Shown piece by piece: positions 25,624-33,816 of a DNA stretch of 64,000 bases. Origin of the DNA: an uncultured Collinsella sp. (GTDB lineage Bacteria; Actinomycetota; Coriobacteriia; Coriobacteriales; Coriobacteriaceae); NCBI GenBank assembly GCA_900541045.1, contig UQID01000008.1, positions 1-64,000 of the forward strand. The letters are read 5' to 3'. A program made the position numbers and the translations under genes. Position 1 is the first letter of the stretch. Each line of letters begins with the position of its first letter. Under the pieces are notes generated by a model. That model ran no database searches. It was given only the letters and a program-made list of their open reading frames with translations, and was not told where the DNA came from.

Positions 25624-26877
25624 CTAATCGTTGAAGCGGGATTGGCGGCCGAAGGATAGGGCGGTGTCGCCGAACTTGTCTCGGACGGCGTCGATGGTGA
25701 CGGAGAGGTCGCGGCGGTCGCTGGATTGGGCTCCGCGGTCATCGATCTCGCAGAACAGGTCGGTCTGGATGCCGCCTTGGTGGTCGAAGTCGCTCATGCC
25801 GATGCCCGCTAAGCGAACATGCATGCCTTCCTGCCAGATGTTGTCGAGCAGTTCGAGTGCAACCGCCACGAAGATGTTCTCATCGTCGGTCGGATGAGGC
25901 AGCCGGCGCTGTGCCGTACGCCCGCTGCCATACGAATACTTGAGCTTGAGCGTCACCGTGGCGCCTGTTAGTCCCTGACGGCGCAGGCGGCGTCCCACTG
26001 ACTCGCCCAACAGCGCAATCGCCGCCTCAATATCCCCACGCTCAGTCAAATCTTTCGCAAAGGTGCGTTCATTGCTGACCGACTTGACCTCGCGCTCTTC
26101 ATCGAGGCTCGTGACTTCAGAGAGTTCGAGTCCCAGCGCACGCTGACGCATGCGCTCGCCGTTGACGCCAAAAATAGAGGCCAAGGTGGATTCCGGTGCA
26201 CGTGATAGCTCGCCGAGGGTGTAGATGCGCATGCGGCGCAGTCGCTCCTCGGCCGAGCGCCCGATGCCGCTCATGGCAGACACTGGTAGCGCGGCCAAAA
26301 AGCGCTGTTCCGTCCCGGGGCGCACGATGGTCAGCCCAAACGGCTTATCCCGCTCGCTTGCGATCTTTGCGACCGTCTTGTTGCAGCCCACGCCAATGGA
26401 GCAGGTCACTCCCAGCGCTGCCACGCGGTCGCTTATACGCCGCGCAACCAGCAGCGGGTCTTCGGGCGCAAAGCGACCCGGCGTGATATCGATAAAGGCT
26501 TCGTCGATGGACACGCGCTCAACACGCGGGGTCTCGTCGGCGAGAATCGCCATGACTTGCGCGCTCACCTCGCGGTAGCGATCAAAGTGCCCGTGCGTCC
26601 AAATGGCTTGCGGGCACAAGCGCCGCGCCTCGGCCGAGGGCATGGCAGAGTGCACGCCAAAGCGACGTGCCTCATATGAACACGTGGACACGACGCCACG
26701 CGAATCGGCGTCTCCGCCCACGATGAGCGGCTTTCCGCGCCACTCGGGATGATCGAGCATCTCCACGCTCGCAAAAAACGCATCAAGGTCCATCAGACCC
26801 ACCGCCGGGCCCGTCCAGGGAGGCGGTGTGACGCCCATGGCATCCTCATAACCGTATGTATGTTCGCGTCTTTCCAT
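25624..26877 (-). CDS. dinB: DNA polymerase IV (Y family)
   Basis: Error-prone translesion polymerase. The 417-residue protein contains LMDLDAFFASVE with the first metal-binding Asp, VSTCSYEARRFGV, the second catalytic pair in VSIDEAFIDIT, and the helix-hairpin-helix SAMSGIGRSAEERL. An N-terminal extension of about 27 residues precedes the palm domain. The C-terminal beta-clamp motif is not obvious (QTDLFCEI is a candidate). It is a lone minus-strand gene and I could not find a clear LexA box upstream. Confidence 0.95.
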   Translation of the reverse strand: MERREHTYGYEDAMGVTPPPWTGPAVGLMDLDAFFASVEMLDHPEWRGKPLIVGGDADSRGVVSTCSYEARRFGVHSAMPSAEARRLCPQAIWTHGHFDRYREVSAQVMAILADETPRVERVSIDEAFIDITPGRFAPEDPLLVARRISDRVAALGVTCSIGVGCNKTVAKIASERDKPFGLTIVRPGTEQRFLAALPVSAMSGIGRSAEERLRRMRIYTLGELSRAPESTLASIFGVNGERMRQRALGLELSEVTSLDEEREVKSVSNERTFAKDLTERGDIEAAIALLGESVGRRLRRQGLTGATVTLKLKYSYGSGRTAQRRLPHPTDDENIFVAVALELLDNIWQEGMHVRLAGIGMSDFDHQGGIQTDLFCEIDDRGAQSSDRRDLSVTIDAVRDKFGDTALSFGRQSRFND

Positions 26878-26921
26878 GTCATGAGTATACCGCGCAGCTC
26901 ATGTGGGGTGCGTGTATGTGC

Positions 26922-26949
26922 TTGCAAATCCCGAATTCTTGTCTAAGAT
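26922..26949 (+). promoter_or_regulatory. Candidate promoter for the rpsP operon
   Basis: TTGCAA (26922-26927) and TAAGAT (26944-26949) with a 16-bp spacer, about 125 bp before rpsP. The spacing is a little short, so the call is tentative. Confidence 0.4.
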
Positions 26950-27078
26950 ATGGATTTGCCCTCGACTACACCGAAGAAGTTGGTCTCACGGACTTCACCT
27001 GCCCGCGTCGATGGCGTATTATGTTCAACTGTTTGTTTGTAGTTGCAGCCTAAAGCTGCTTGGTTGGAGGAGTTTCCT

Positions 27079-27420
27079 TTGGCAGTCAAGATTCGCCTTG
27101 CTCGTCACGGCGCTAAGAAGCGTCCGTACTACCGTGTCGTCGTCGCCGATTCCCGCGCCCCGCGTGACGGTCGTATCATCGAGGAGGTTGGCCGCTACAA
27201 CCCGATGACCGCCCCCAAGACCATCAACCTCGACCTCGAGAAGATCGCCGACTGGCAGTCCAAGGGCGCTCAGCTCACCGACGCTGTCGCCGCTCTGGTC
27301 AAGGCCGCCAACGAGGGCGAGAAGACCGAGACCGTCGTCAAGAAGTCCAAGAAGCAGCTCGCCAAAGAGGCCGAGGCCGCTAAGGCTGCCGCTGAGGCCG
27401 CTGAGGGCGCCGAGGAGTAA
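27079..27420 (+). CDS. rpsP: 30S ribosomal protein S16
   Basis: Small-subunit assembly protein. The frame is open from 27043, but the TTG at 27079 is chosen because GGAGGAG stands 8 nt before it and the protein then starts LAVKIRLARHGAKKRPYY as in all S16. The 113 residues include a Lys/Ala/Glu tail of ~30 residues beyond the usual end. First gene of rpsP-khpA-rimM-trmD-lepB. Confidence 0.97.
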   Translation: MAVKIRLARHGAKKRPYYRVVVADSRAPRDGRIIEEVGRYNPMTAPKTINLDLEKIADWQSKGAQLTDAVAALVKAANEGEKTETVVKKSKKQLAKEAEAAKAAAEAAEGAEE

Positions 27421-27423
27421 ATC

Positions 27424-27708
27424 GTGCCTGAGGTTGACGCTGCACAGCTCGAGGGTGAGGCAATGCTCTCAGATCGCATCGCCGATCTCGTCGAATATCT
27501 CGTTGTTCAGATCGTCGACGACCCGGATTCCGTGAGCCTTGAGGTCATCGATGGTGATGACGCCTCTACGATTGAGGTTTCGGTCGCCGAGGATGACGTC
27601 GCTAAGGTCATCGGCCGTCGTGGCCGTACCATCAAGGCCATTCGCACGCTCGCCCGTGCACTGGCCGCTCGCCTCGACACTGCTGTCGAGGTAGAGGTTC
27701 TGGGCTAG
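27424..27708 (+). CDS. khpA: KH-domain RNA-binding protein KhpA
   Basis: Small RNA-binding protein. The 94-residue form starts at GTG 27424, but ATG 27463 (MLSDRIADLVEYLVVQIVDD) matches the normal N-terminus better, so the start is ambiguous. The KH signature is VIGRRGRTIKAIRTLARALA with the GxxG loop GRRG. In other bacteria it pairs with KhpB to influence cell elongation and division. The position between rpsP and rimM is conserved. Confidence 0.93.
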   Translation: MPEVDAAQLEGEAMLSDRIADLVEYLVVQIVDDPDSVSLEVIDGDDASTIEVSVAEDDVAKVIGRRGRTIKAIRTLARALAARLDTAVEVEVLG

Positions 27709-27712
27709 GACC

Positions 27713-28234
27713 TTGAGGTCCCAGTACAAAAACATCGCCCGTGTGGTCAAGCCGCACGGAAGGAAGGGGGAGGTCCTCGCGCAGCCGCTGCGGGGGCTTC
27801 CTTCTGTATTAGAGCCGGGCATGCGCGTCGCCCTGACGCCGCCGGCGCTCAAGCGCGACCGCTTTTGCACGGTCGTGTCCGTCACCGATACGGGCGATGG
27901 CGATCTGGTCTCGTTTGAGGGCATTGACGACTTGACGGCCGCCGAGGGCATCACGGGATGCTATGTGCTGGCAAATCGCGACGACTTTGAGCTCGATTCG
28001 CTCGACGCGGCCTATACCGACCTGATGGGTCGCGAGGTGGTCGACGAGCGCTTCGGTTCGCTCGGCACGATCGTCGAGATCATGTCGACGCCCGCGAACG
28101 ATGTTTGCGTTGTCGAGGGCGATCGGTACGGCGAGGTGCTGATTCCCGTGATCGAGCAGGTCGTGCTCGATCTTCCCGACACAGGAACAATTTCCGTCCA
28201 CGTTATGGACGGCCTGATCGATATGGACAAGTAG
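27713..28234 (+). CDS. rimM: Ribosome maturation factor RimM
   Basis: Assists 30S head assembly through S19. The 173-residue protein has the N-terminal beta-barrel (IARVVKPHGRKGEVLAQPL) and a PRC-barrel domain from about residue 95 (DLMGREVVDERFGSLGTIVE). TTG at 27713 is taken as start, 4 nt after khpA. The order rpsP-khpA-rimM-trmD supports the call. Confidence 0.95.
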   Translation: MRSQYKNIARVVKPHGRKGEVLAQPLRGLPSVLEPGMRVALTPPALKRDRFCTVVSVTDTGDGDLVSFEGIDDLTAAEGITGCYVLANRDDFELDSLDAAYTDLMGREVVDERFGSLGTIVEIMSTPANDVCVVEGDRYGEVLIPVIEQVVLDLPDTGTISVHVMDGLIDMDK

Positions 28235-28244
28235 GGAGGACAAC

Positions 28245-29003
28245 ATGCTGATCGAGACCCTTTCGGTCTTTCCCGAGATGTTTGAGCCCGTTATGTCCAC
28301 ATCGATTTTGGGCCGCGCCCGCAAGGCCGGCCTTTTTGATTTTAAGGCGTATAACCTGCGCGACTGGACGCACGACCGCCATCGTACCGTCGATGACGAG
28401 CCGTACGGCGGCGGGCAGGGCATGCTCATGAAGGTCGAGCCTATCGCAGAGGCCATCGAGGCCATTAGCGCAGAGGGTCCTAAGCCCACTGTGGTGTTCT
28501 TTACCCCCTGTGGCGAGCCTTTTACGCAGCATGTGGCCGAGCGCCTGCTCAAAAGTGAGCGCCTGCTGTTTGTGTGCAGCCGTTACGAGGGCGTCGACGA
28601 GCGCGCGTATGCGTATGCCGATGAGCGTCTGTCGATCGGCGACTATGTGCTCACGGGCGGCGAGCTGCCCGCGATGGTCGTTGCCGATGCCGTCGTACGC
28701 CTCATTCCCGGCGCCCTGGGCGACGAGATGAGCAACGTGGACGAGTCGTTCTCGACCGCCGAGGACGGAGGCCTGCTCGAGTACGCGCAGTACACCCGCC
28801 CCGCCGAGTTCAACGGCGAGGGCGTTCCTCCGGTGCTCGTGAGCGGCGATCACGCCAAGGTCGATGCCTGGCGCCGCAAGAATGCCATCGAGCGCACCTG
28901 TCGCTGGCGTCCCGACCTGATCGAGACTGCGCGGCTCACGCCCGAGGAGCGCGCTTACGCGCAGGAGATTTTGGACGCTTCGTATTCGCAGAGCGAGGAG
29001 TGA
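28245..29003 (+). CDS. trmD: tRNA (guanine-N1)-methyltransferase
   Basis: Methylates G37 of tRNAs with CCN/CUN/CGG-type anticodons and prevents +1 frameshifting. The 252 residues contain the N-terminal LSVFPEMFEP, DDEPYGGGQGM, the trefoil-knot SAM site SIGDYVLTGGELPAMVVAD and the closing QYTRPAEFNGEGVP. ATG at 28245 follows AGGGAGGACAAC. Its end overlaps or abuts lepB. Confidence 0.97.
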   Translation: MLIETLSVFPEMFEPVMSTSILGRARKAGLFDFKAYNLRDWTHDRHRTVDDEPYGGGQGMLMKVEPIAEAIEAISAEGPKPTVVFFTPCGEPFTQHVAERLLKSERLLFVCSRYEGVDERAYAYADERLSIGDYVLTGGELPAMVVADAVVRLIPGALGDEMSNVDESFSTAEDGGLLEYAQYTRPAEFNGEGVPPVLVSGDHAKVDAWRRKNAIERTCRWRPDLIETARLTPEERAYAQEILDASYSQSEE

Positions 29004-29005
29004 GT

Positions 29006-29581
29006 ATGGTTCCTACGCAACATTCCGCGTTGAGGGGCGCTTTTGAGTGGATCGCGGTCATCGCGATCGCGCTTGTGGCCACGTTCCTGATCCGCACCTT
29101 TGTGGTCGAGCCCTTTGTGGTGCCCACCGGCTCTATGGAGGACACAATCGAGATTGGCGACCAGATCCTGGCGCAAAAGGTGAGCCTCGAGCTCGGTCAG
29201 CCCGTCAAGCAGGGCGATATCGTGGTGTTTCACAACCCCGATGGCACCTCCGAGCATGATGTTCTTGTCAAGCGCGTTATTGCCACGGCTGGCCAGACGG
29301 TCGACCTGCAGGATGGCAAGGTGGTCGTTGACGGCCAAGCGCTCGACGAGGACTATACGACGGGCATGAGCTGGCCACTTTCGGTCCAAGCGCCCGGCGC
29401 TCAGGTAAGCTATCCCTACACCGTTCCCGACGGGTGCGTGTGGGTGATGGGCGACAACCGCGAAAACTCTGCCGACTCACGCTACTTTGGTCCCGTCGAT
29501 CGCTCTGATTTGATCGCTGTGGCGCTTGTGCGCTACTGGCCGCTCAACCGCATCGGCGCTATCGACTATAAACCGCTATAG
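29006..29581 (+). CDS. lepB: Signal peptidase I
   Basis: Cleaves Sec/Tat signal peptides at the outer face of the membrane. The ATG at 29006 is preferred over GTG 29000 because AGGAG lies five bases before it; the protein is then 191 residues with one membrane helix (about 12-29). The catalytic Ser is in VVPTGSMEDT and the general-base Lys in VLVKRVIATAG; the late motif GDNRENSADSRYFG is intact. It would process the secreted protein encoded at 36683. Confidence 0.95.
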   Translation: MVPTQHSALRGAFEWIAVIAIALVATFLIRTFVVEPFVVPTGSMEDTIEIGDQILAQKVSLELGQPVKQGDIVVFHNPDGTSEHDVLVKRVIATAGQTVDLQDGKVVVDGQALDEDYTTGMSWPLSVQAPGAQVSYPYTVPDGCVWVMGDNRENSADSRYFGPVDRSDLIAVALVRYWPLNRIGAIDYKPL

Positions 29582-29628
29582 TACAGTACCTAACCGTGTA
29601 ATCGTTTCGACGAGGGGATATTAGAGGC

Positions 29629-30540
29629 ATGAACGCTTCATCGCTTTCCTTCCAAGACATCATCCTGCGCCTCCAGCAGTACTGGGGCGAGCAGGGCTGC
29701 GTCATTATGCAGCCCTATGACTCCGAGGTCGGTGCCGGTACCTTCCATACCGCGACCACGCTGCGCTCGCTCGGTCCCGCCGAGTGGCGCACCTGCTATG
29801 CGCAGCCCTGCCGCCGCCCCGCCGACGGCCGCTACGGCGAGAACCCTAACCGCATGCAGCACTACTATCAGTTCCAGGTGCTCATCAAGCCCTCGCCGGT
29901 CAATGCCCAGGAGCTCTACCTGGGTTCGCTGGCCGCCATTGGCCTGGACCCCAACGACCATGACGTCCGCTTTGTCGAGGACGACTGGGAGAGCCCGACG
30001 CTCGGCGCCTGGGGTCTTGGCTGGGAGGTCTGGCTCAACGGCATGGAGGTCACGCAGTTTACGTACTTCCAGCAGGTGGGCGGCATCGAGGTCGACCCCG
30101 TGCCTGTCGAGATCACCTATGGCCTGGAGCGTATCGCCATGTATGCGCAGGGCGTCAACTCCGTCTACGACCTGGTGTGGAGCTACCTGCCCGACGGCAC
30201 GCCCATGACCTATGGCGACGTGTTCCTCGAGAACGAGCGCGAGTTCAGTGCCTATAACTTTGAGGTCGCCAACGTCGAGATGATGCGTCAGAAGTTTGAC
30301 GACTACGAGGCCGAGTGCCATTCCTGCCTGGAGCGCAAGCTGCCGCTGCCGGCATATGACTGCGTCATGAAGTGCAGCCACGCCTTCAACCTGCTCGATG
30401 CCCGTGGCGCCCTGTCCGCGGTCGAGCGCGCTAACTACATCTTGCGCGTCCGCGCCGTCGCTAAGGCGTGCTGCGAGGCCTATATGGCCGAGGTCGCCGG
30501 AGTCAACGAGAATGCCGATCAGGAAGGCGAGGTGGCGTAA
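29629..30540 (+). CDS. glyQ: Glycyl-tRNA synthetase, alpha subunit
   Basis: Catalytic subunit of the tetrameric glycine-tRNA ligase. The 303-residue protein contains FQDIILRLQQYWGEQGC, EVGAGTFHTATTLRSLGP and YYQFQVLIKPSP, diagnostic for GlyQ. The beta subunit starts 3 nt after its stop. I see no T-box leader in the short gap after lepB. Confidence 0.97.
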   Translation: MNASSLSFQDIILRLQQYWGEQGCVIMQPYDSEVGAGTFHTATTLRSLGPAEWRTCYAQPCRRPADGRYGENPNRMQHYYQFQVLIKPSPVNAQELYLGSLAAIGLDPNDHDVRFVEDDWESPTLGAWGLGWEVWLNGMEVTQFTYFQQVGGIEVDPVPVEITYGLERIAMYAQGVNSVYDLVWSYLPDGTPMTYGDVFLENEREFSAYNFEVANVEMMRQKFDDYEAECHSCLERKLPLPAYDCVMKCSHAFNLLDARGALSAVERANYILRVRAVAKACCEAYMAEVAGVNENADQEGEVA

Positions 30541-30543
30541 GCC

Positions 30544-32640
30544 ATGGCAGACGCTAAGGATTTCCTGTTTGAGATCGGTACGGAGGAGATGCCCTCCGCG
30601 CCGCTGAACAATGCCGTCAAGCAGCTTGGCACCATGATCGCCAAGGGTCTCGACGAGGCCGGTCTGGCCCACGGCGAGGTCCGCGTGATCTCGAGCCCGC
30701 GTCGCCTGGCTGCGCTCGTGGCTAACGTCGCCACCGCGACCGATGAGGTTCACGAGGTCAAGCGTGGCCCCGCGGCCAACATTGCCTTCGACGCTGACGG
30801 TAACGCCACCAAGGCCGCCCAGGGCTTTGCCCGCAAGTGCGGTGTGGCTGCCGAGGACCTCGTCCGTCGCGAGGACACCGACGGCCGTGAGTACGTCTTT
30901 GCCGAGAAGAACATCCCTTCCGCCCCGGCCACCCCGATCCTGACGGCCCTGTGCGAGAAGACTATCGCTGGCCTGCAGTGGCCCAACTACCGCTCTCAGC
31001 GCTGGGGTCACGAGCATGCGACCTTTGTTCGTCCGGTCCGCTGGATCTGCTGCCTTCTGGGCGAGGACGTTGTGCCCGTGTCGTTTACCGACGTGACGAG
31101 CGGCAACACCACGCGCGGTCATCGCGTGCTTGGCCCCGGTGACCATGTGGTCGCCAGCCCCGCTGTTTACGAGCAGGTGCTCGAGGACGCCGGTGTGCTT
31201 TCTGCCGAGCGCCGTCGCGAGGCCATCCTTGCCGGTATCGCCGAGGTCGAGGCTGCCCGTCCCGGCTGCCATGTCGATACGCCCAAGAAGGTCTTTGAGG
31301 AGGTCATTAACCTCTGCGAGTGGCCGACGGTGCTCGTCGGTACCTTCGACGAGGAGTTCCTCAAGGTCCCGCACGAGATCATCTGCGAGTCCATGCTCAC
31401 CAACCAGCGCTACTTCCCGATCTATGACGGCGAGGGCAAGCTCACGCGTGAGTTCGTGGTCGTTTCCAACAGCAAGCCCGAGAACGCCGAGCGCGTGATC
31501 GACGGCAACGAGCGCGTTGTGCGTGCCCGTCTGGACGATGCCAAGTTCTTCTACGAGGAGGACTTGAAGATCTCCCTCGACGAGTTCCGTGAGCGTCTGG
31601 CCAAGGTTGCCTTCCAGGAGAAGCTCGGTAGCGTGCTCGCCAAGTCCGATCGCATCGAGCAGCTCGCGCTCGCTATTGCCCGTGAGGCACACCTGGGTGC
31701 TCACCTGGCAGCCGATGCTGCTCGCGCCGCGCACCTGTGCAAGGCCGACCTGGTGTCTAACGCCGTCGTCGAGTTCACGAGCCAGCAGGGCGTGATGGGC
31801 GGTTATTACGCGACCGCGATGGGGGAGAACGACGAGGTCGCTCATGCTATTCGCGATCACTATCGTCCTCGCTTTGCCGGTGACGAGCTGCCCGAGGGCA
31901 CCGTTGGCTGCATCGTGGCCTGTGCCGACAAGCTCGATACCATCGCCGGTATCTTTGCCATCGGCGAGCCCCCGACTGGCTCTTCGGACCCCTACGCGCT
32001 GCGTCGTGCTGCTATCGGCATCATCAACATCCTGCGCGACCGTCTGCCGATCGACCCCACGTCGCTTATCGACTTCGCCCTTGAGCTCTACAGCGAGCAG
32101 GGCATTGAGTTCGACGCCGCCGAGGTCGCCCAGCAGGTTCGTGACTTCTTCCATGGCCGCCTGGTGAGCATGGCTCGCGACGAGAAGATCCCGGCCGATA
32201 CCGTTGCCGCCGTCTCCGCGGTACACATCATCGCCCCGTCCGTCTTCTTTGCCCGCTGCGCCGCCCTCGACGAGGCCCGCAAGAACGACGCCGAGACGTT
32301 CGACAACCTTGCGACCGCCTATGCTCGCGCCGCGCATATCTCCAAGCCCGAGCTGGGCGTGGAGTACGACCGCAGCCTGATGGGCGAGGCCGAGCTCGCG
32401 CTTGCCGATGCCTCCGAGGCCGCTCAGACCGCTGTCGATGCCGCCCTTGCTGCCGAGGACTACCCGGCCGCATTTGCTGCCCTCGCCGCCCTGCGCGCGC
32501 CCATCGACCGTTTCTTCGATGAGGTTATGGTCATGGACAAGGACGAGCAGCTTCGCGATAATCGCCTTAAGCTGCTCAACCGCTTCGAGGCCGTTTTCTC
32601 CGGCATCGCCAACATCGGTGAGCTTGCCCGCAAAAAGTAA
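30544..32640 (+). CDS. glyS: Glycyl-tRNA synthetase, beta subunit
   Basis: Binds and positions tRNA-Gly for the alpha subunit. The 698-residue protein opens FLFEIGTEEMPSAPLNNAVK, contains SSPRRLAALV, an HD-like region (FQEKLGSVLAKSDRI) and a C-terminal anticodon-binding domain with FDEVMVMDKDEQLRDNRLKL. Length and motifs are normal. The glyQ-glyS pair is intact. Confidence 0.97.
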   Translation: MADAKDFLFEIGTEEMPSAPLNNAVKQLGTMIAKGLDEAGLAHGEVRVISSPRRLAALVANVATATDEVHEVKRGPAANIAFDADGNATKAAQGFARKCGVAAEDLVRREDTDGREYVFAEKNIPSAPATPILTALCEKTIAGLQWPNYRSQRWGHEHATFVRPVRWICCLLGEDVVPVSFTDVTSGNTTRGHRVLGPGDHVVASPAVYEQVLEDAGVLSAERRREAILAGIAEVEAARPGCHVDTPKKVFEEVINLCEWPTVLVGTFDEEFLKVPHEIICESMLTNQRYFPIYDGEGKLTREFVVVSNSKPENAERVIDGNERVVRARLDDAKFFYEEDLKISLDEFRERLAKVAFQEKLGSVLAKSDRIEQLALAIAREAHLGAHLAADAARAAHLCKADLVSNAVVEFTSQQGVMGGYYATAMGENDEVAHAIRDHYRPRFAGDELPEGTVGCIVACADKLDTIAGIFAIGEPPTGSSDPYALRRAAIGIINILRDRLPIDPTSLIDFALELYSEQGIEFDAAEVAQQVRDFFHGRLVSMARDEKIPADTVAAVSAVHIIAPSVFFARCAALDEARKNDAETFDNLATAYARAAHISKPELGVEYDRSLMGEAELALADASEAAQTAVDAALAAEDYPAAFAALAALRAPIDRFFDEVMVMDKDEQLRDNRLKLLNRFEAVFSGIANIGELARKK

Positions 32641-32674
32641 GCCAGCCTGCGCGTAAGCGCAAAAGGAGCCCCGC

Positions 32675-33550
32675 ATGGATTGCCCGGTCACCGCTCGTCC
32701 CACCGTTATCGTTATCTCCGACTCGCTCGGCGATACCGCTTGTGAGGTGGTGCTTGCGGCGTCCGGGCAATTTGATGAAGGGGCTTTTCGTCTCTTGCGC
32801 CTGCCCAAGGTGAACTCGGTGGAGCAGGTCAAGTCGTTTGTGGGTCCGCGCGTCGATGCGGACCATCGCGATATTGCCGTGTTCCACACCATTGTCGATC
32901 CGGCGCTTCGCGCCCGCGTGCTCGATTACCTGGGTATGCTGCACATTCGCTCGGTCGACCTGATTGGCCCGACGCTTGCCGTGCTGTCGTCGCTTATCGG
33001 TGTGCCGCCCAAGGGCGTTGCGGGCGTGATTCACAAGACCGATGATCGCTATTTCCATCGTATCGAGGCCATGGAGTATTTCGTTGAGCACGATGACGGG
33101 CGCGGCTGCGACGATCTGTCGGGTGCCGATATCGTGCTGCTGGGCGTATCGCGCACGTCCAAGACACCGCTGTCGATGTATTTGGCCTATCAGGGTTACA
33201 AGGTGGCCAACGTCCCTCTGGCGCACGGCATGGAGCCGCCCAAGTCGATTTACGAGGTTGACCCGATGCGCCTGTTCGGTTTGATTTCGACCGTCGACGT
33301 TATTTCTGAGATTCGCGATAGCCGCTTGGGCGATGACTACGCTCGTGCCGTTGCCGGCTCTTATGCCGAGCCCGAGAGCGTGCGCAGCGAGCTTGAGGAA
33401 ACTCGTACCCTCATGAAGCGCCTGGGCTGCTTTGTGGTGCGTACTGACGGCAAGGCGATCGAGGAGAGCGCCTCCGAGATCATCGCTCACCTCGAAGAGA
33501 TTCAAGAGGCAAGAGCCCGCCGCGCCGCCCGCCGCGCTCAACAAAGCTAG
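32675..33550 (+). CDS. Pyruvate, phosphate dikinase regulatory protein (PDRP/DUF299)
   Basis: Bifunctional kinase/phosphotransferase that inactivates PPDK by ADP-dependent threonine phosphorylation and reverses it with phosphate. The 291 residues include ISDSLGDTACEVV at the N-terminus, the P-loop GVSRTSKT at about 157-164 and GLISTVDVISEIRDSRLGDD. The target ppdK is the next gene downstream, which favours a PPDK role over the related PEP synthase regulator. A Lys/Arg/Ala tail ends the protein. Confidence 0.93.
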   Translation: MDCPVTARPTVIVISDSLGDTACEVVLAASGQFDEGAFRLLRLPKVNSVEQVKSFVGPRVDADHRDIAVFHTIVDPALRARVLDYLGMLHIRSVDLIGPTLAVLSSLIGVPPKGVAGVIHKTDDRYFHRIEAMEYFVEHDDGRGCDDLSGADIVLLGVSRTSKTPLSMYLAYQGYKVANVPLAHGMEPPKSIYEVDPMRLFGLISTVDVISEIRDSRLGDDYARAVAGSYAEPESVRSELEETRTLMKRLGCFVVRTDGKAIEESASEIIAHLEEIQEARARRAARRAQQS

Positions 33551-33655
33551 CTAATTGGGTTAGCTAAAATTACCTGATATTGATAAAGCGATTTAGCAAA
33601 TAACCTGCATATGACCTGCGAGTTTCTTATAGTGGTATCTTCATAAGGTAACCAC

Positions 33656-33694
33656 CTTTACCTACCGTTTACCGCTAGTTTTAGCACGTTTACC
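33656..33694 (+). promoter_or_regulatory. Three phased TTTACC repeats upstream of ppdK
   Basis: CTTTACC at 33656 and GTTTACC at 33667 and 33688 are spaced 11 and 21 bp, i.e. one and two helical turns, in an AT-rich 266-bp gap between the PDRP gene and ppdK. The rest of the gap holds a short TAGCTAA/TTAGCTA hairpin at 33548-33566 and no gene. A protein-binding role is inferred. Confidence 0.4.
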
Positions 33695-33816
33695 AAACCG
33701 CGTATCCTCTGCTCAAGCCCGTTCAAAACCCGCCGTATAGTTCCCTCACGGCCCGCATCCGGCGGGCCGATTCGTTACCACGGTCGCGCGCGAGAGCGCA
33801 TGGAAGGGGAAGTATC

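Noticed and set aside
29582..29628. T-box leader upstream of glyQ
   Set aside because: The gap is only 47 bp and lacks the T-box sequence and specifier stem.
29638..32892. 1084-residue open frame on the minus strand opposite glyQ-glyS
   Set aside because: Shadow of two essential genes with the same low-complexity signature; no ribosome site or family match seen.
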